NCBI GenBank assembly: GCA_017898095.1
Contig: JAGKQJ010000028.1
Coordinates: forward strand, 1-34,383
DNA: 34,383 nucleotides
From: Bacillaceae bacterium Marseille-Q3522
GTDB taxonomy: Bacteria > Bacillota > Bacilli > Bacillales > Cytobacillaceae
Direction of reading: 5' to 3'
The position numbers and the translations under genes are program-made. Below, piece by piece: positions 24,042-32,712 of the stretch; the first letter of the stretch is position 1, and each line of letters begins with the position of its first letter. The notes below the pieces were generated by a model. The model made no database searches. It was not told where the DNA came from and saw nothing but the letters and a program-made list of their open reading frames with translations.

Positions 24042-24934
24042 ATGAATATACGAACGCCATTTTATTTGGCGTAATCGTCGGTACATTAGCGCGTATTTAT
24101 ATGCTCCGCACGGATTACCGGCAATACCCTACTTATTTGCATGGGAAAATAATACATATTTCGCTTGGGTTTATTGCCGCTTGCTTAGGCAGTGTCGCGA
24201 TTCCGTCGATACTGACGAAAGAATATACCGCTGTTACTTTTTTAACCATTGCTGCTTCCCAGTTTCGGGAAGTGCGAAATATGGAACGAAATACATTAAC
24301 GGAATTAGACTCTTATGAACTGGTTCAAAGAGGGAGAACTTACATCGAAGGAATTGCAATTGCCTTTGAGAGCAGAAATTATCTCGTTATCTTTACTGCA
24401 CTTTTTAGTACATTATGTTATATCGTTTTTCATATATGGGCAGGCATCCTCGCAGCGATTCTTTGTCTGTGGATATCAAGACATCTTATGGCGGGCGGAA
24501 GGCTGAAAGATATTGTCCACATCAAATATGTGGCGCCCGCTTTCGACGGAGCGGGGTTGTATGTAGATAATATTTATATCATGAACATCGGGATAAAAAA
24601 ACGGCAGGAGGAAATCATCCGCTATGGAATGGGATTTATACTCGAACCGAAAAATGCAAATGCACAATTAACGATTGCCAATTTAGGCCAGCGGCAGGCC
24701 ATCCTTCATGATCTTACAACGGCACTTGGGATATACCGTGATTCAGGTACACCTGCGCTTGTTCCGTTAGCAAAAAGAGATCTTACAGATGGCAGGATTG
24801 CTGTGTTTGTTTTGCCTCAGGATAGAAATATTGAAAAGGCAATAAACATTATCGGATCTGTTCCGACTTTGGAAAATGCAATTCGCATGCCAAGTGAGCG
24901 AAATACGGCAACGGAAGGAAGAGAGCGATTATGA
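24038..24934 (+). CDS. yphB: YIEGIA family membrane protein (YphB/SeaA-like)
   Basis: The 298-residue protein carries the family name motif YIEGIAIAFESRNY near residues 102-115. Several membrane helices occupy the N-terminal half (for example AILFGVIVGTLARIY and ISLGFIAACLGSVAIPS), followed by a cytoplasmic C-terminal domain of about 130 residues. In Bacillus subtilis the equivalent yphB gene is linked to spore envelope formation. Start overlaps yphA by four bases and the stop overlaps the next gene by four, so the three are translated together. Confidence 0.85.
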   Translation: MNEYTNAILFGVIVGTLARIYMLRTDYRQYPTYLHGKIIHISLGFIAACLGSVAIPSILTKEYTAVTFLTIAASQFREVRNMERNTLTELDSYELVQRGRTYIEGIAIAFESRNYLVIFTALFSTLCYIVFHIWAGILAAILCLWISRHLMAGGRLKDIVHIKYVAPAFDGAGLYVDNIYIMNIGIKKRQEEIIRYGMGFILEPKNANAQLTIANLGQRQAILHDLTTALGIYRDSGTPALVPLAKRDLTDGRIAVFVLPQDRNIEKAINIIGSVPTLENAIRMPSERNTATEGRERL

Positions 24935-25116
24935 CAATTGAAAAATATATTCTCGCTGTTATCACAACCAATCATGATAAAGTAGCGAATGGCCCGGCAT
25001 GCTTTATCTGCAAAACGAAACAGGAAATGGAGGAAGTCGCTGCGAATTTAGAGGCTATTTTAGACGGAATTGCCCATGCGCTGTCAGAAGAGCTATACAT
25101 TATTGTCCGTCATTAA
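24931..25116 (+). CDS. Capping complex subunit for YIEGIA
   Basis: The 61-residue soluble protein (MTIEKYILAVITTNHDKV; then GGPACFICKTKQEME-like text and ILDGIAHAL) is the small partner always encoded directly after YIEGIA proteins and named a capping subunit. The ATGA overlap with the previous gene supports stoichiometric coupling. No catalytic motif is visible. Confidence 0.8.
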   Translation: MTIEKYILAVITTNHDKVANGPACFICKTKQEMEEVAANLEAILDGIAHALSEELYIIVRH

Positions 25117-25281
25117 AATCAAAAACGAAAGCGCCTTGATAATCGACATACGAATCGGGTTTCGAATTTCGCCGGGAGCAGGATGTTGTTTCATATCATT
25201 CGCAGTTAAATTTTCTTCATAACAAGCAAACGTGAAATTCGTTGCTTGAATGCACTGCCTTTGATAAACTATATAAGTTAG

Positions 25282-25312
25282 ACCCTTCTGTTAGCGTTGA
25301 AGGGTTCTTTTT
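25282..25312 (+). terminator. Terminator behind the yphA-yphB operon
   Basis: ACCCTTC (25282-25288) pairs with GAAGGGT (25299-25305) across a 10-base loop, followed by TCTTTTT. Another small hairpin (CAAGCAA/TTGCTTG, about 25226-25251) lies before it. Confidence 0.75.
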
Positions 25313-25362
25313 GCGATTGTATGCAGCAAGTGTAAATGTGAAAGAAAGGAGCGTTGTATAAA

Positions 25363-26670
25363 TTGAAACCTGTAATAGCAATTGTCGGTCGTCCAAACGT
25401 GGGAAAATCAACAATTTTTAACCGGATTGCCGGAGAGAGAATCTCAATAGTGGAGGATGTTCCCGGTGTAACAAGAGACCGGATATACAGTTCTGCAGAG
25501 TGGCTGAACTATGATTTTAATATTATCGACACCGGCGGTATCGAGATCGGCGATGAACCGTTTTTGGAGCAAATTCGCCAGCAGGCGGAGATCGCGATTG
25601 ATGAAGCGGATGTCATTCTTTTTTTAACAAATGGACGTGAAGGAGTTACACCGGCAGATGAAACAGTTGCCAATATCTTATATAAATCAAAAAAGCCTGT
25701 CGTACTAGCCGTTAATAAGATTGACAACTTTGAAATGCGCGAACAAATTTACGATTTTTATTCACTCGGCTTCGGCAGCCCTATCCCCATATCCGGGTCA
25801 CATGGACTTGGGATCGGCGATTTACTCGATGAAGCCGCAAAGCATTTTCCGAAAGCTTTGGACAAAGATTATGAGGACGACGTGATAAAATTTTCTTTAA
25901 TCGGGCGTCCAAATGTCGGGAAATCATCACTCGTAAATGCAATTCTCGGGGAAGACCGTGTGATTGTGAGTAATATTGCCGGTACCACAAGAGACGCAAT
26001 TGACTCACAATTAACCTATCATAAACAAAAATATGTTATTATTGATACAGCAGGGATACGGAGAAAAGGAAAAGTATATGAAAAAACTGAAAAATACAGT
26101 GTCTTACGTGCTTTACGCGCGATTGAACGCTCCGATGTAGTGCTGGTTGTTTTAGATGGCGAAGAAGGTATTATTGAGCAGGACAAACGGATCGCAGGTT
26201 ATGCGCACGAAGCCGGCCGTGGAGTTATTATCGTTGTAAATAAATGGGATGCAGTCGAAAAAGATGAAAAAACAATGAAGAATTTTGAAGAAAAAATCCG
26301 CGATCATTTCCTGTTTCTTGACTATGCACCAATTGTATTTTTATCGGCAAAAACGAAGAAACGCATCCACACGCTGATTCCGATGATAGATGTTGTAAGT
26401 GAAAATCATGCGTTGCGGGTAGAAACAAGTATTTTAAACGAAGTGATTATGGATGCCGTGGCAATGAATCCGACGCCGACGGAAAAAGGTAAAAGATTGA
26501 AGATTTTTTATTCAACACAAGTTGCGGTTAAACCGCCAACTTTTGTAGTATTCGTCAATGATCCGGAGCTGTTGCACTTTTCTTATGCGCGGTTTTTAGA
26601 AAATCGGATTCGTGATGCCTTTGGTTTTAAAGGTACGCCAATTAAAATCATTGCCCGCGAGCGTAAATAG
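25363..26670 (+). CDS. der: Ribosome biogenesis GTPase Der (EngA)
   Basis: Der is an essential double GTPase that assists 50S subunit maturation. Both G domains are complete: first GRPNVGKST (residues 9-17), DTGG, NKID; second GRPNVGKSS (about 183-191), [14 protein letters not shown]; then the C-terminal KH-like domain ending FKGTPIKI. The product of 435 residues is the normal length. I chose TTG at 25363 (LKPVIAIVG), because this is where homologues start; GGAG lies 11 bases upstream. A TTG at 25354 is too close to that site. It is followed by gpsA as in other Bacillaceae. Confidence 0.96.
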   Translation: MKPVIAIVGRPNVGKSTIFNRIAGERISIVEDVPGVTRDRIYSSAEWLNYDFNIIDTGGIEIGDEPFLEQIRQQAEIAIDEADVILFLTNGREGVTPADETVANILYKSKKPVVLAVNKIDNFEMREQIYDFYSLGFGSPIPISGSHGLGIGDLLDEAAKHFPKALDKDYEDDVIKFSLIGRPNVGKSSLVNAILGEDRVIVSNIAGTTRDAIDSQLTYHKQKYVIIDTAGIRRKGKVYEKTEKYSVLRALRAIERSDVVLVVLDGEEGIIEQDKRIAGYAHEAGRGVIIVVNKWDAVEKDEKTMKNFEEKIRDHFLFLDYAPIVFLSAKTKKRIHTLIPMIDVVSENHALRVETSILNEVIMDAVAMNPTPTEKGKRLKIFYSTQVAVKPPTFVVFVNDPELLHFSYARFLENRIRDAFGFKGTPIKIIARERK

Positions 26671-26758
26671 ACAGTTTTTCCCGTGAAACAGGATAAAGGA
26701 TATCATTTTTTAAAAATTCGGGAAATCAATAGTTGAAAAGGGTAAAAGGTGTGATAAA

Positions 26759-27799
26759 ATGATGCCAACAAAGCAAACTGTTGTTGTATTAGGTGCCGGG
26801 AGCTGGGGAACAGCCTTGTCAATGGTACTGGCGGATAATGATCATTCTGTCCGCCTATGGGGGCATAAGGAAGCTCAAATAAGAGAAATAAACGAAAATC
26901 ATACTAATCAGTCTTATTTACCTGAAATTATCTTACCTGCAAATATCGTCGGATATACCTCCCTTTCCGAGGCACTCTCCGGGGCGGATATCATGGTTGT
27001 AGCTGTCCCGACAAAAGCGGTCCGGGAAGTAATGCAAATGGTAAACAGACTGCAGGAAAGCCCGGTGATCGTTGTTCACGTTTGCAAAGGAATTGAACCT
27101 GATACGTTGTTCAGGGTTTCGCAGATGATTGCAGAAGAACTGAATCGGGAGATTGTGGAAGATATTGTCGTCTTATCCGGTCCAAGTCATGCAGAGGAGG
27201 TCAGTTTGCGCCATCCTACAACTGTAACCGTTTCATCAAAAAATATTTCCTCTGCGGAAAAAATCCAGGATTTATTTATGAATCATCATTTTCGCGTCTA
27301 TACAAACCCGGATATAGTTGGTGTTGAGATTGGCGGTGCGTTAAAGAATATCATCGCACTTGCTGCAGGAATAACCGATGGCCTTGGATACGGCGATAAT
27401 GCCAAAGCAGCTTTAATGACAAGAGGGCTTGCCGAAATATCGCGGCTCGGGATCAAAATGGGGGCGAATCCATTAACGTTTTCCGGATTAACCGGTATCG
27501 GGGATTTAATCGTTACATGCACGAGTGTGCATTCCCGTAATTGGCGGGCCGGACATTTGCTGGGCAAGGGGAAAAATCTTGATGAAGTATTAGAAAATAT
27601 GGGAATGGTTGTCGAAGGCGTGCGCACGACAAAAGCAGCTTTTCAGCTCGCGGAAAAATACAAAGTGGACATGCCGATTACAAAAGCGCTTTACCGGGTG
27701 CTTTTTCAACATGAAAACGTGAAGGATGCAGTTGATGGTTTAATGAATCGTGTAAAAACGCATGAGATGGAGGACTTAACAAACTTGCTGGGAAATTAA
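26759..27799 (+). CDS. gpsA: Glycerol-3-phosphate dehydrogenase [NAD(P)+]
   Basis: GpsA reduces dihydroxyacetone phosphate to sn-glycerol 3-phosphate, the backbone of membrane phospholipids. The 346-residue protein has the N-terminal dinucleotide motif GAGSWG at 12-17, the conserved VSGPSHAEE at about 140, and the catalytic Lys in [14 protein letters not shown] near 196, then [25 protein letters not shown] precedes two adjacent ATG codons (26759 and 26762). It lies behind der with 88 bases between and may be co-transcribed; a strong terminator follows at 28044. Confidence 0.96.
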   Translation: MMPTKQTVVVLGAGSWGTALSMVLADNDHSVRLWGHKEAQIREINENHTNQSYLPEIILPANIVGYTSLSEALSGADIMVVAVPTKAVREVMQMVNRLQESPVIVVHVCKGIEPDTLFRVSQMIAEELNREIVEDIVVLSGPSHAEEVSLRHPTTVTVSSKNISSAEKIQDLFMNHHFRVYTNPDIVGVEIGGALKNIIALAAGITDGLGYGDNAKAALMTRGLAEISRLGIKMGANPLTFSGLTGIGDLIVTCTSVHSRNWRAGHLLGKGKNLDEVLENMGMVVEGVRTTKAAFQLAEKYKVDMPITKALYRVLFQHENVKDAVDGLMNRVKTHEMEDLTNLLGN

Positions 27800-28043
27800 C
27801 ATGTTTTTCATTTGCTTTTGATGATGTTCTATCTTGTCGGGCGGATAATTGTTTTCCATTCGCAATTGCTTATGGAGTACCATACGCAAAGGGTTAATCC
27901 CTCCAGAACGCAGCTTACCCGAACCGGAAAGATATTTTCCCCTTCTAGGCATTCGAGGATGCGATGCTTGCTTGCTGTGCATAAAATGCATAGAAGCAAA
28001 CTGGTAAAATGAACTGGGATATTGGGATATTTAGTCATGTAAG
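27800..28043. other. Intergenic region after gpsA, no convincing gene
   Basis: A minus-strand frame of 71 codons (27776-27991) is open and basic (RRGKYLSGSGKLRSGGINPLRM-like text), but it has no ribosome binding site and overlaps the gpsA end. Plus-strand frames are also unsupported. In related genomes small sporulation genes often lie here; none is recognisable. Confidence 0.35.
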
Positions 28044-28093
28044 GACCAGGGTAAAGATTTTTGCCCCTTCTTTACCTCGGTCTGTTTTTTTTT
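28044..28093 (+). terminator. Strong terminator behind gpsA
   Basis: GACCAGGGTAAAG pairs with CTTTACCTCGGTC (two mismatches) across a 13-base loop and is followed by TG and nine Ts. Confidence 0.85.
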
Positions 28094-28145
28094 AACAAAA
28101 TGAAATGTAAAGGGATACATTTGATAAGCATAGGGAGAGGATGAA

Positions 28146-28352
28146 ATGACACCGGCTTTAATGAAAATGTGGATAGCGATTTCAGCGATGGTGTTTATGT
28201 TTCTTGCGATTTTCATGATTTACATAAGCCGTTATAAAATGCGCAATAACATTCTGCGCTTTTTTTCCGCTGCTATTGCTTATTTTTTTATGGCTATTTC
28301 CGGAATCATTATTTTTATTATTGTCTTTAGCGGTCCAACAGCCGATTCGTGA
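28146..28352 (+). CDS. yphE: DUF2768 membrane protein (YphE-like)
   Basis: The 68-residue protein consists of two membrane helices (KMWIAISAMVFMFLAIFMIYI; and AIAYFFMAISGIIIFIIVF) joined by a basic loop RYKMRNN, which is the DUF2768 pattern of Bacillus YphE. GGGAGAGGATGAA precedes the ATG. Position between gpsA and the yphF-like gene fits. Function is not known. Confidence 0.8.
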   Translation: MTPALMKMWIAISAMVFMFLAIFMIYISRYKMRNNILRFFSAAIAYFFMAISGIIIFIIVFSGPTADS

Positions 28353-28469
28353 TTATATAAATCTCTTTATAAAAAAACTTCCTGAGACTTAACACTGTCA
28401 CATTCCACACATCTTAAACAAAAAGTCTGAATTGGCAATCGAAATGAGAAGGCAGGAGGACGGATCAGG

Positions 28470-29201
28470 ATGAAAAAGAATCCGGGTTCATTGATAATCT
28501 TAATAATAGCAGCTGTTCTTTTAAATGGTTGCATGTATCCGCAAGAAAAAATCGTGCAAAACCTGCCGCCAACCGCAGAGCAAATAAAAGCTGTACAAAC
28601 TGCAGTTGAAAAATTTCAAAAAGACAACGGCGGCATTCTCCCCATTAAAACAAGGGAAAAAGATACGCCAATCTTTGAAAAGTATCCGATTGATTTTGAA
28701 AAATTGGTGCCCAAATATTTGGCAGAGCCACCAGGCAATGCGTTTGAGGGCGGCGGTGTATTTCAATATGTATTAGTAGATGCGGAAACAAATCCGCAAG
28801 TAAAAATATTTGATTTGCGAATTGCTGAAACCATCCAGGAATTGCAAATACGTATAAAAACAAGACAATATCCGCCATTCAAAGAACAGCTGGCAGCAAA
28901 TGTGTTTACGTTAGATTATAAAAAGCTTGGCTACAAGGAGGATCCGACTGTTTTAAGCCCGTATTCCGGGAAGCGTCTGCCCTTATTAATTGACGGGCAG
29001 GGAATCATTTATGTTGATTACCGGATCGATTTATTCGAGGCAGTTAAAAAGCACGGCGAAAACCTTGTTCCCGGAGAAGATATCCGCTTTATTCTTGTAG
29101 AAGATTCACATTTTGTCCCAGCTTATTCATTGCCGTATAAACTTGCGGAAAATTTAACAGAGCCTGTCTTCTTCGAAGAAGTTCATAGCGCCGGCAAATA
29201 A
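28470..29201 (+). CDS. yphF: YphF-like lipoprotein
   Basis: The 243-residue protein has a lipoprotein signal: basic MKKNPG, a hydrophobic stretch SLIILIIAAVLL and a lipobox LLNGC with the modifiable Cys at residue 21. The mature part starts with a helix (TAEQIKAVQTAVEKFQKDNGGILP) resembling pseudopilin-like segments and continues as a mixed domain conserved in YphF proteins. It should be anchored outside the membrane. AGGCAGGAGGACGG lies upstream. It precedes spoIVA as in other Bacillaceae, and is followed by its own terminator. Confidence 0.82.
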   Translation: MKKNPGSLIILIIAAVLLNGCMYPQEKIVQNLPPTAEQIKAVQTAVEKFQKDNGGILPIKTREKDTPIFEKYPIDFEKLVPKYLAEPPGNAFEGGGVFQYVLVDAETNPQVKIFDLRIAETIQELQIRIKTRQYPPFKEQLAANVFTLDYKKLGYKEDPTVLSPYSGKRLPLLIDGQGIIYVDYRIDLFEAVKKHGENLVPGEDIRFILVEDSHFVPAYSLPYKLAENLTEPVFFEEVHSAGK

Positions 29202-29234
29202 CCGCTGCTTCATAGAGGATGTAAAAAAAGTCAT

Positions 29235-29276
29235 AACCCTTTCGGTAACGTAATATTTTACATGGAAGGGTTTTTT
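29235..29276 (+). terminator. Terminator behind the yphF-like gene
   Basis: AACCCTT (29235-29241) pairs with AAGGGTT (29266-29272) with a long 24-base loop that can pair internally, followed by a T6 run. Confidence 0.7.
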
Positions 29277-29397
29277 GCTTTTGGAGCAGGATCTGACCTA
29301 TAAGGCTAATTGACGGTCTATCCCCCGAGCAGGGAAATCGAAATTTTTTTTATAAAAATGGCATAACACGGTAGGACAACATCATAAATATATATTG

Positions 29398-29426
29398 TCA
29401 TAAAATAATTAATCGGATAATACAAT
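29398..29426 (+). promoter_or_regulatory. Putative sigma-E promoter of spoIVA
   Basis: TCATAAA (29398-29404) and AATACAAT (29419-29426), 14 bases apart, agree with the mother-cell sigma-E pattern (-35 like GTCATATT, -10 like CATACAAT). spoIVA is a known sigma-E gene in Bacillus subtilis. Confidence 0.6.
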
Positions 29427-29458
29427 CCCGCTAACCGAGGATTTAGGAGGGGAACTAC

Positions 29459-30937
29459 TTGGAAAAGGTAGATATTTTTAAAGATATTGCCGAGAGAACG
29501 GGCGGTGATATTTATTTAGGGGTAGTAGGAGCAGTTCGTACCGGAAAGTCCACTTTTATCAAGAAATTTATGGAGCTTGTTGTGTTGCCGAACATGGAGA
29601 ATGAAGCCGAACGGGCCCGTACCCAAGATGAGTTGCCTCAAAGTGCTGCCGGAAAAACAATCATGACGACGGAACCGAAATTTGTTCCTAATCAAGCCGC
29701 AACTGTGCATGTAGACGAAGGATTGGATGTAAAAATCCGCCTCGTTGATTGTGTTGGATATACGGTACCCGGAGCAAAAGGATACGAAGATGAAAACGGC
29801 CCGCGGATGATATCGACCCCCTGGTATGAAGAACCGATCCCATTTCATGAAGCCGCTGAAATCGGCACCAGGAAAGTGATCCAGGAGCATTCAACGATTG
29901 GTGTCGTCGTAACAACAGATGGGACAATTGGCGAGATCCCGCGGGCAAATTACTTAGAAGCAGAGGAAAGGGTTATTTCTGAGCTGAAAGAGGTTGGCAA
30001 GCCATTTATTATGGTGATCAACAGCGTCCAGCCTTTTCATCCAAATACAGAAGCATTACGGGGTAAATTAGCCGAGAAGTATGATATTCCGGTTATTTCG
30101 ATGAGTGTTGAAAGTATGCGGGAATCGGATGTATTAAATGTCATGCGGGAAGCACTATTTGAATTCCCTGTATTGGAAGTGAATGTTAATCTACCAAGCT
30201 GGGTAATGGTGCTGCGGGAAAATCATTGGCTGCGTGAAAGCTATCAGGAAGCGGTAAAAGATACGGTAAAGGATATCAAAAGACTTCGCGATGTAGACCG
30301 GGTAGTCCAGCATTTCAGCGAATATGAATTTATTGACCGTGCGGGTCTGGCAGGCATAGAAATGGGCCAGGGTGTTGCGGAAATTGATTTATATGCACCG
30401 GATGACTTATACGATGATATTTTAAAAGAAATTGTCGGTGTCGAAATTCGTGGAAAAGATCATTTACTAGAATTAATGCAGGATTTCGCCCATGCGAAGT
30501 CTGAATACGATCACATTGCCGAGGCATTAAAAATGGTGAAACAGACCGGTTATGGAATTGCGGCGCCGACCTTAAATGATATGAGCCTCGATGAACCGGA
30601 AATTATCCGCCAGGGTTCGAGATTTGGCGTAAGATTAAAAGCAGTCGCGCCGTCCATTCATATGATCAAGGTGGATGTCGAGTCTGAATTTTCGCCGATT
30701 ATCGGTACGGAAAAGCAAAGTGAAGAGCTTGTCCGCTATTTAATGCAGGATTTTGAAGATGATCCTCTATCCATATGGAATTCCGATATTTTTGGCAGAA
30801 GCTTGAGCTCTATTGTCCGTGAAGGGATTCAGGCAAAATTAGCCTTAATGCCGGAAAATGCCCGTTATAAATTGAAAGAAACATTAGAACGTATTATCAA
30901 TGAAGGCTCTGGCGGCTTAATCGCAATCATTCTTTAA
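29459..30937 (+). CDS. spoIVA: Stage IV sporulation protein A (spore coat ATPase)
   Basis: SpoIVA is the mother-cell ATPase that polymerises on the forespore surface to form the coat basement layer. The 492 residues equal the length in Bacillus subtilis. The P-loop GAVRTGKST is at 24-32, followed by DCVGYTVPGA near 98 (Walker B/switch region), TDGTIGE near 160 and the TRAFAC-like INSVQPFHP. The start is TTG at 29459 with AGGAGGGG six bases upstream. It is flanked by terminators and preceded by a likely sigma-E promoter, so it is a single-gene, sporulation-controlled unit. Confidence 0.97.
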   Translation: MEKVDIFKDIAERTGGDIYLGVVGAVRTGKSTFIKKFMELVVLPNMENEAERARTQDELPQSAAGKTIMTTEPKFVPNQAATVHVDEGLDVKIRLVDCVGYTVPGAKGYEDENGPRMISTPWYEEPIPFHEAAEIGTRKVIQEHSTIGVVVTTDGTIGEIPRANYLEAEERVISELKEVGKPFIMVINSVQPFHPNTEALRGKLAEKYDIPVISMSVESMRESDVLNVMREALFEFPVLEVNVNLPSWVMVLRENHWLRESYQEAVKDTVKDIKRLRDVDRVVQHFSEYEFIDRAGLAGIEMGQGVAEIDLYAPDDLYDDILKEIVGVEIRGKDHLLELMQDFAHAKSEYDHIAEALKMVKQTGYGIAAPTLNDMSLDEPEIIRQGSRFGVRLKAVAPSIHMIKVDVESEFSPIIGTEKQSEELVRYLMQDFEDDPLSIWNSDIFGRSLSSIVREGIQAKLALMPENARYKLKETLERIINEGSGGLIAIIL

Positions 30938-31005
30938 ATGGCAGACAATGATTGTTTGCCAACCGGAAAATTGCTTCTTTACTGGGAAATGAATACGTTC
31001 TGATT

Positions 31006-31035
31006 GAGGATGGCTCGTTTGCCATTCTCTTTTTT
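31006..31035 (+). terminator. Terminator behind spoIVA
   Basis: GAGGATGGC pairs with GCCATTCTC (one G-T pair) across six bases, followed by six Ts. A small hairpin GGCAGACAA/TTGTTTGCC at 30940-30960 precedes it. Confidence 0.75.
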
Positions 31036-31344
31036 ATGTTTAAAAAAGGTTGCTTGTGGTAATAATGGAAAGTAAACGTAATATGACAATCTGATAACAA
31101 TCATACGATTTGATGAATTTTCTTGATAACCGTAAATGATTGTGATAATCTTTTAACAGATTCTCGTCATTAAGCCTTTTTGCCTTTATAATAAGGGTTT
31201 TACAAAATAGTTGAATTCTTTTCGCACCTGATTTAATATAAAGCATGTTAACAAAAAAAGCGCTGATGACGTATAGAATTCAGTATTTTTGTTTACAACT
31301 GAAGTAAGAACCTTTTTGATTTCTTTTGGGAGGAGGTGAAAGGC
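31036..31344 (+). promoter_or_regulatory. hup upstream region with a sigma-A promoter
   Basis: TTGAAT at 31211-31216 and TAATAT at 31234-31239 are exactly 17 bases apart, about 105 bases before hup. TTTACA at about 31293 may belong to a second promoter. The rest is AT-rich and contains no frame of note; a long leader would be transcribed. Confidence 0.5.
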
Positions 31345-31617
31345 ATGAACAAAACAGAACTTATCAATTCAGTTGCTGAAGCGAGTGAATTATCTAAAAA
31401 AGACGCTACAAAAGCAGTTGATGCTGTTTTCGATACAATTTTAAATGCTTTAAAAGATGGTGATAAAGTACAATTGATCGGATTTGGAAACTTTGAAGTT
31501 CGTGAGCGTGCGGCACGTAAAGGACGCAACCCGCAAACCGGTGAGGAAATCGAAATCGCTGCAAGCAAAGTTCCTGCTTTTAAACCAGGTAAAGCACTTA
31601 AAGATGCAGTGAAATAA
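31345..31617 (+). CDS. hup: DNA-binding protein HU
   Basis: The 90-residue protein is the histone-like HU (HBsu in Bacillus), a homodimer that bends and packs DNA and is essential in Bacillus. It starts [21 protein letters not shown] and carries the beta-arm [12 protein letters not shown] with the intercalating Pro and the conserved [11 protein letters not shown] end. I chose ATG at 31345, with GGGAGGAGGTG upstream; an in-frame GTG at 31336 sits inside this site. A bidirectional-looking terminator follows. Confidence 0.97.
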   Translation: MNKTELINSVAEASELSKKDATKAVDAVFDTILNALKDGDKVQLIGFGNFEVRERAARKGRNPQTGEEIEIAASKVPAFKPGKALKDAVK

Positions 31618-31646
31618 TTACATAGAATAACGTTGCAATCTTTAAG

Positions 31647-31678
31647 AAAAAACCGCGAATTTTCTATCGCGGTTTTTT
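31647..31678. terminator. Strong hup terminator
   Basis: AAAAAACCGCGA pairs perfectly with TCGCGGTTTTTT (12 bp) with an 8-base loop; it can act in both directions. Confidence 0.92.
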
Positions 31679-31778
31679 AATTTCTTTGATTATGCTATTA
31701 TGAACATGGCTATATTTCATTCTTGTATATTTAATACTAATTGGTTGTATGAATTGTTCGGAAGGAAATGATCAAATC

Positions 31779-32339
31779 GTGGCTGTCAATCGAAGACAAA
31801 TTGAAGAAGCGGTACGTTTAATACTGGAAGCGATTGGCGAAGACCCTAATCGTGAAGGTTTAATAGATACACCGAAACGGGTGGCAAAAATGTATGAAGA
31901 AGTTTTTTCCGGGATGAATCAAGATCCGGGGGAATATTTCACTACTGTATTTAGCGAAAATCTTGAAGAATTAGTATTGGTAAAGGATATCCCTTTTTAT
32001 TCCATGTGCGAACATCACCTTGTTCCTTTTTTTGGTAATGCTCACGTGGCATATATTCCCCGAAACGGGAAAGTTGCCGGTATCAGCAAATTAGCCAGAG
32101 CAGTTGAAGCTGCTTCCAAAAGACCGCAGCTCCAGGAACGACTCACTGCCATGGTTGCAGATGCCATTGAAGAAAAACTAAATCCTCACGGGGTCATGGT
32201 AGTCGTAGAAGCAGAACATATGTGTATGACAATGCGGGGTGTAAAAAAACCGGGTGCAAAGACAGTCACAACGACAGTCCGTGGTAAATTTGCGCTGGAT
32301 GAAGCGAGCCGGGCCGAAATCTTGACACTGATAAAGTGA
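31779..32339 (+). CDS. folE: GTP cyclohydrolase I
   Basis: FolE (MtrA in Bacillus) converts GTP to dihydroneopterin triphosphate, the first step of folate synthesis. The 186-residue product has the full signature: [12 protein letters not shown] near 29, zinc site in [12 protein letters not shown] near 75-86, GISKLAR, and [11 protein letters not shown] with the second zinc Cys near 147. Homologues begin near GTG 31779 ([12 protein letters not shown]); AAGGA lies 12 bases upstream. The ATG at 31749 has no binding site. In Bacillus the mtrB (TRAP) gene follows at once; here a terminator and a repeat array follow instead. Confidence 0.95.
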   Translation: MAVNRRQIEEAVRLILEAIGEDPNREGLIDTPKRVAKMYEEVFSGMNQDPGEYFTTVFSENLEELVLVKDIPFYSMCEHHLVPFFGNAHVAYIPRNGKVAGISKLARAVEAASKRPQLQERLTAMVADAIEEKLNPHGVMVVVEAEHMCMTMRGVKKPGAKTVTTTVRGKFALDEASRAEILTLIK

Positions 32340-32363
32340 AGCTTTATCAGTGGGTTTTTTTTT
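32327..32363 (+). terminator. Strong folE terminator overlapping the stop codon
   Basis: ACTGATAAAG pairs perfectly with CTTTATCAGT around a 5-base loop, followed by GGG and nine Ts. The first repeat unit starts two bases after the T-run. Confidence 0.92.
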
Positions 32364-32364
32364 C

Positions 32365-32528
32365 GACGTACAGGACGTACTAGTGCCGACGTTGCAACAG
32401 GACGTTGCGCCTTTAGTCGGTAGACGTACAGGACGTGCTAGTGCCGACGTTGCAACAGGACGTTGCGCTTTTAGTCGGTAGACGTACAGGACCTGCTAGT
32501 GTCAAAGTTGCAAAAGGACATTGTGTTA
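32365..32528 (+). repeat. Tandem array of a 58-bp repeat with AGGAC-loop hairpins
   Basis: Units start at 32365, 32423 and 32481: two nearly identical 58-bp copies and a third that is degenerate and cut short near 32528. Each unit holds GTAC-AGGAC-GTAC (imperfect in units 2 and 3) and GCAAC-AGGAC-GTTGC, i.e. two hairpins showing the same AGGAC loop, and GCCGAC paired with GTCGG(T) around the second one. The array has no spacers and no coding frame. A single inverted copy lies at 23250-23303. Confidence 0.85.
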
Positions 32529-32563
32529 TAAAATAGCAGGCTGTACGCATTTCACTTTATTTA

Positions 32564-32652
32564 TGATATAATCAAGGGAATGAGACAAAAACAACGAACA
32601 GGGGGAGAATAGCAAGCAAAAGGCTGCGGGTATAATTTTTTCCGCACTTTTT
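32564..32652 (+). promoter_or_regulatory. hepS promoter (extended -10) and attenuator-like hairpin
   Basis: TGATATAAT at 32564-32572 is an extended -10. Downstream, GGGGGAG at 32601-32607 is a very strong ribosome-binding sequence with no ATG, GTG or TTG at a proper distance. AAAGGCTGCGG pairs with CCGCACTTTTT (one mismatch, 12-base loop, about 32619-32651) and leads into T-rich sequence, like a weak terminator 60 bases before hepS. Confidence 0.45.
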
Positions 32653-32712
32653 CTTACTTTGGCCCCATCCGCTTTATTTTATGATAAACGGGTAGACAAG
32701 GGTGAGATACGA

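Noticed and set aside
27776-27991. 71-codon minus-strand frame after gpsA
   Set aside because: It overlaps the gpsA 3' end, lacks a ribosome binding site and matches no family I know; kept only as a remark.
32365-32528. CRISPR array
   Set aside because: Units are contiguous with no spacers, only 2.8 copies, and no cas genes are nearby.
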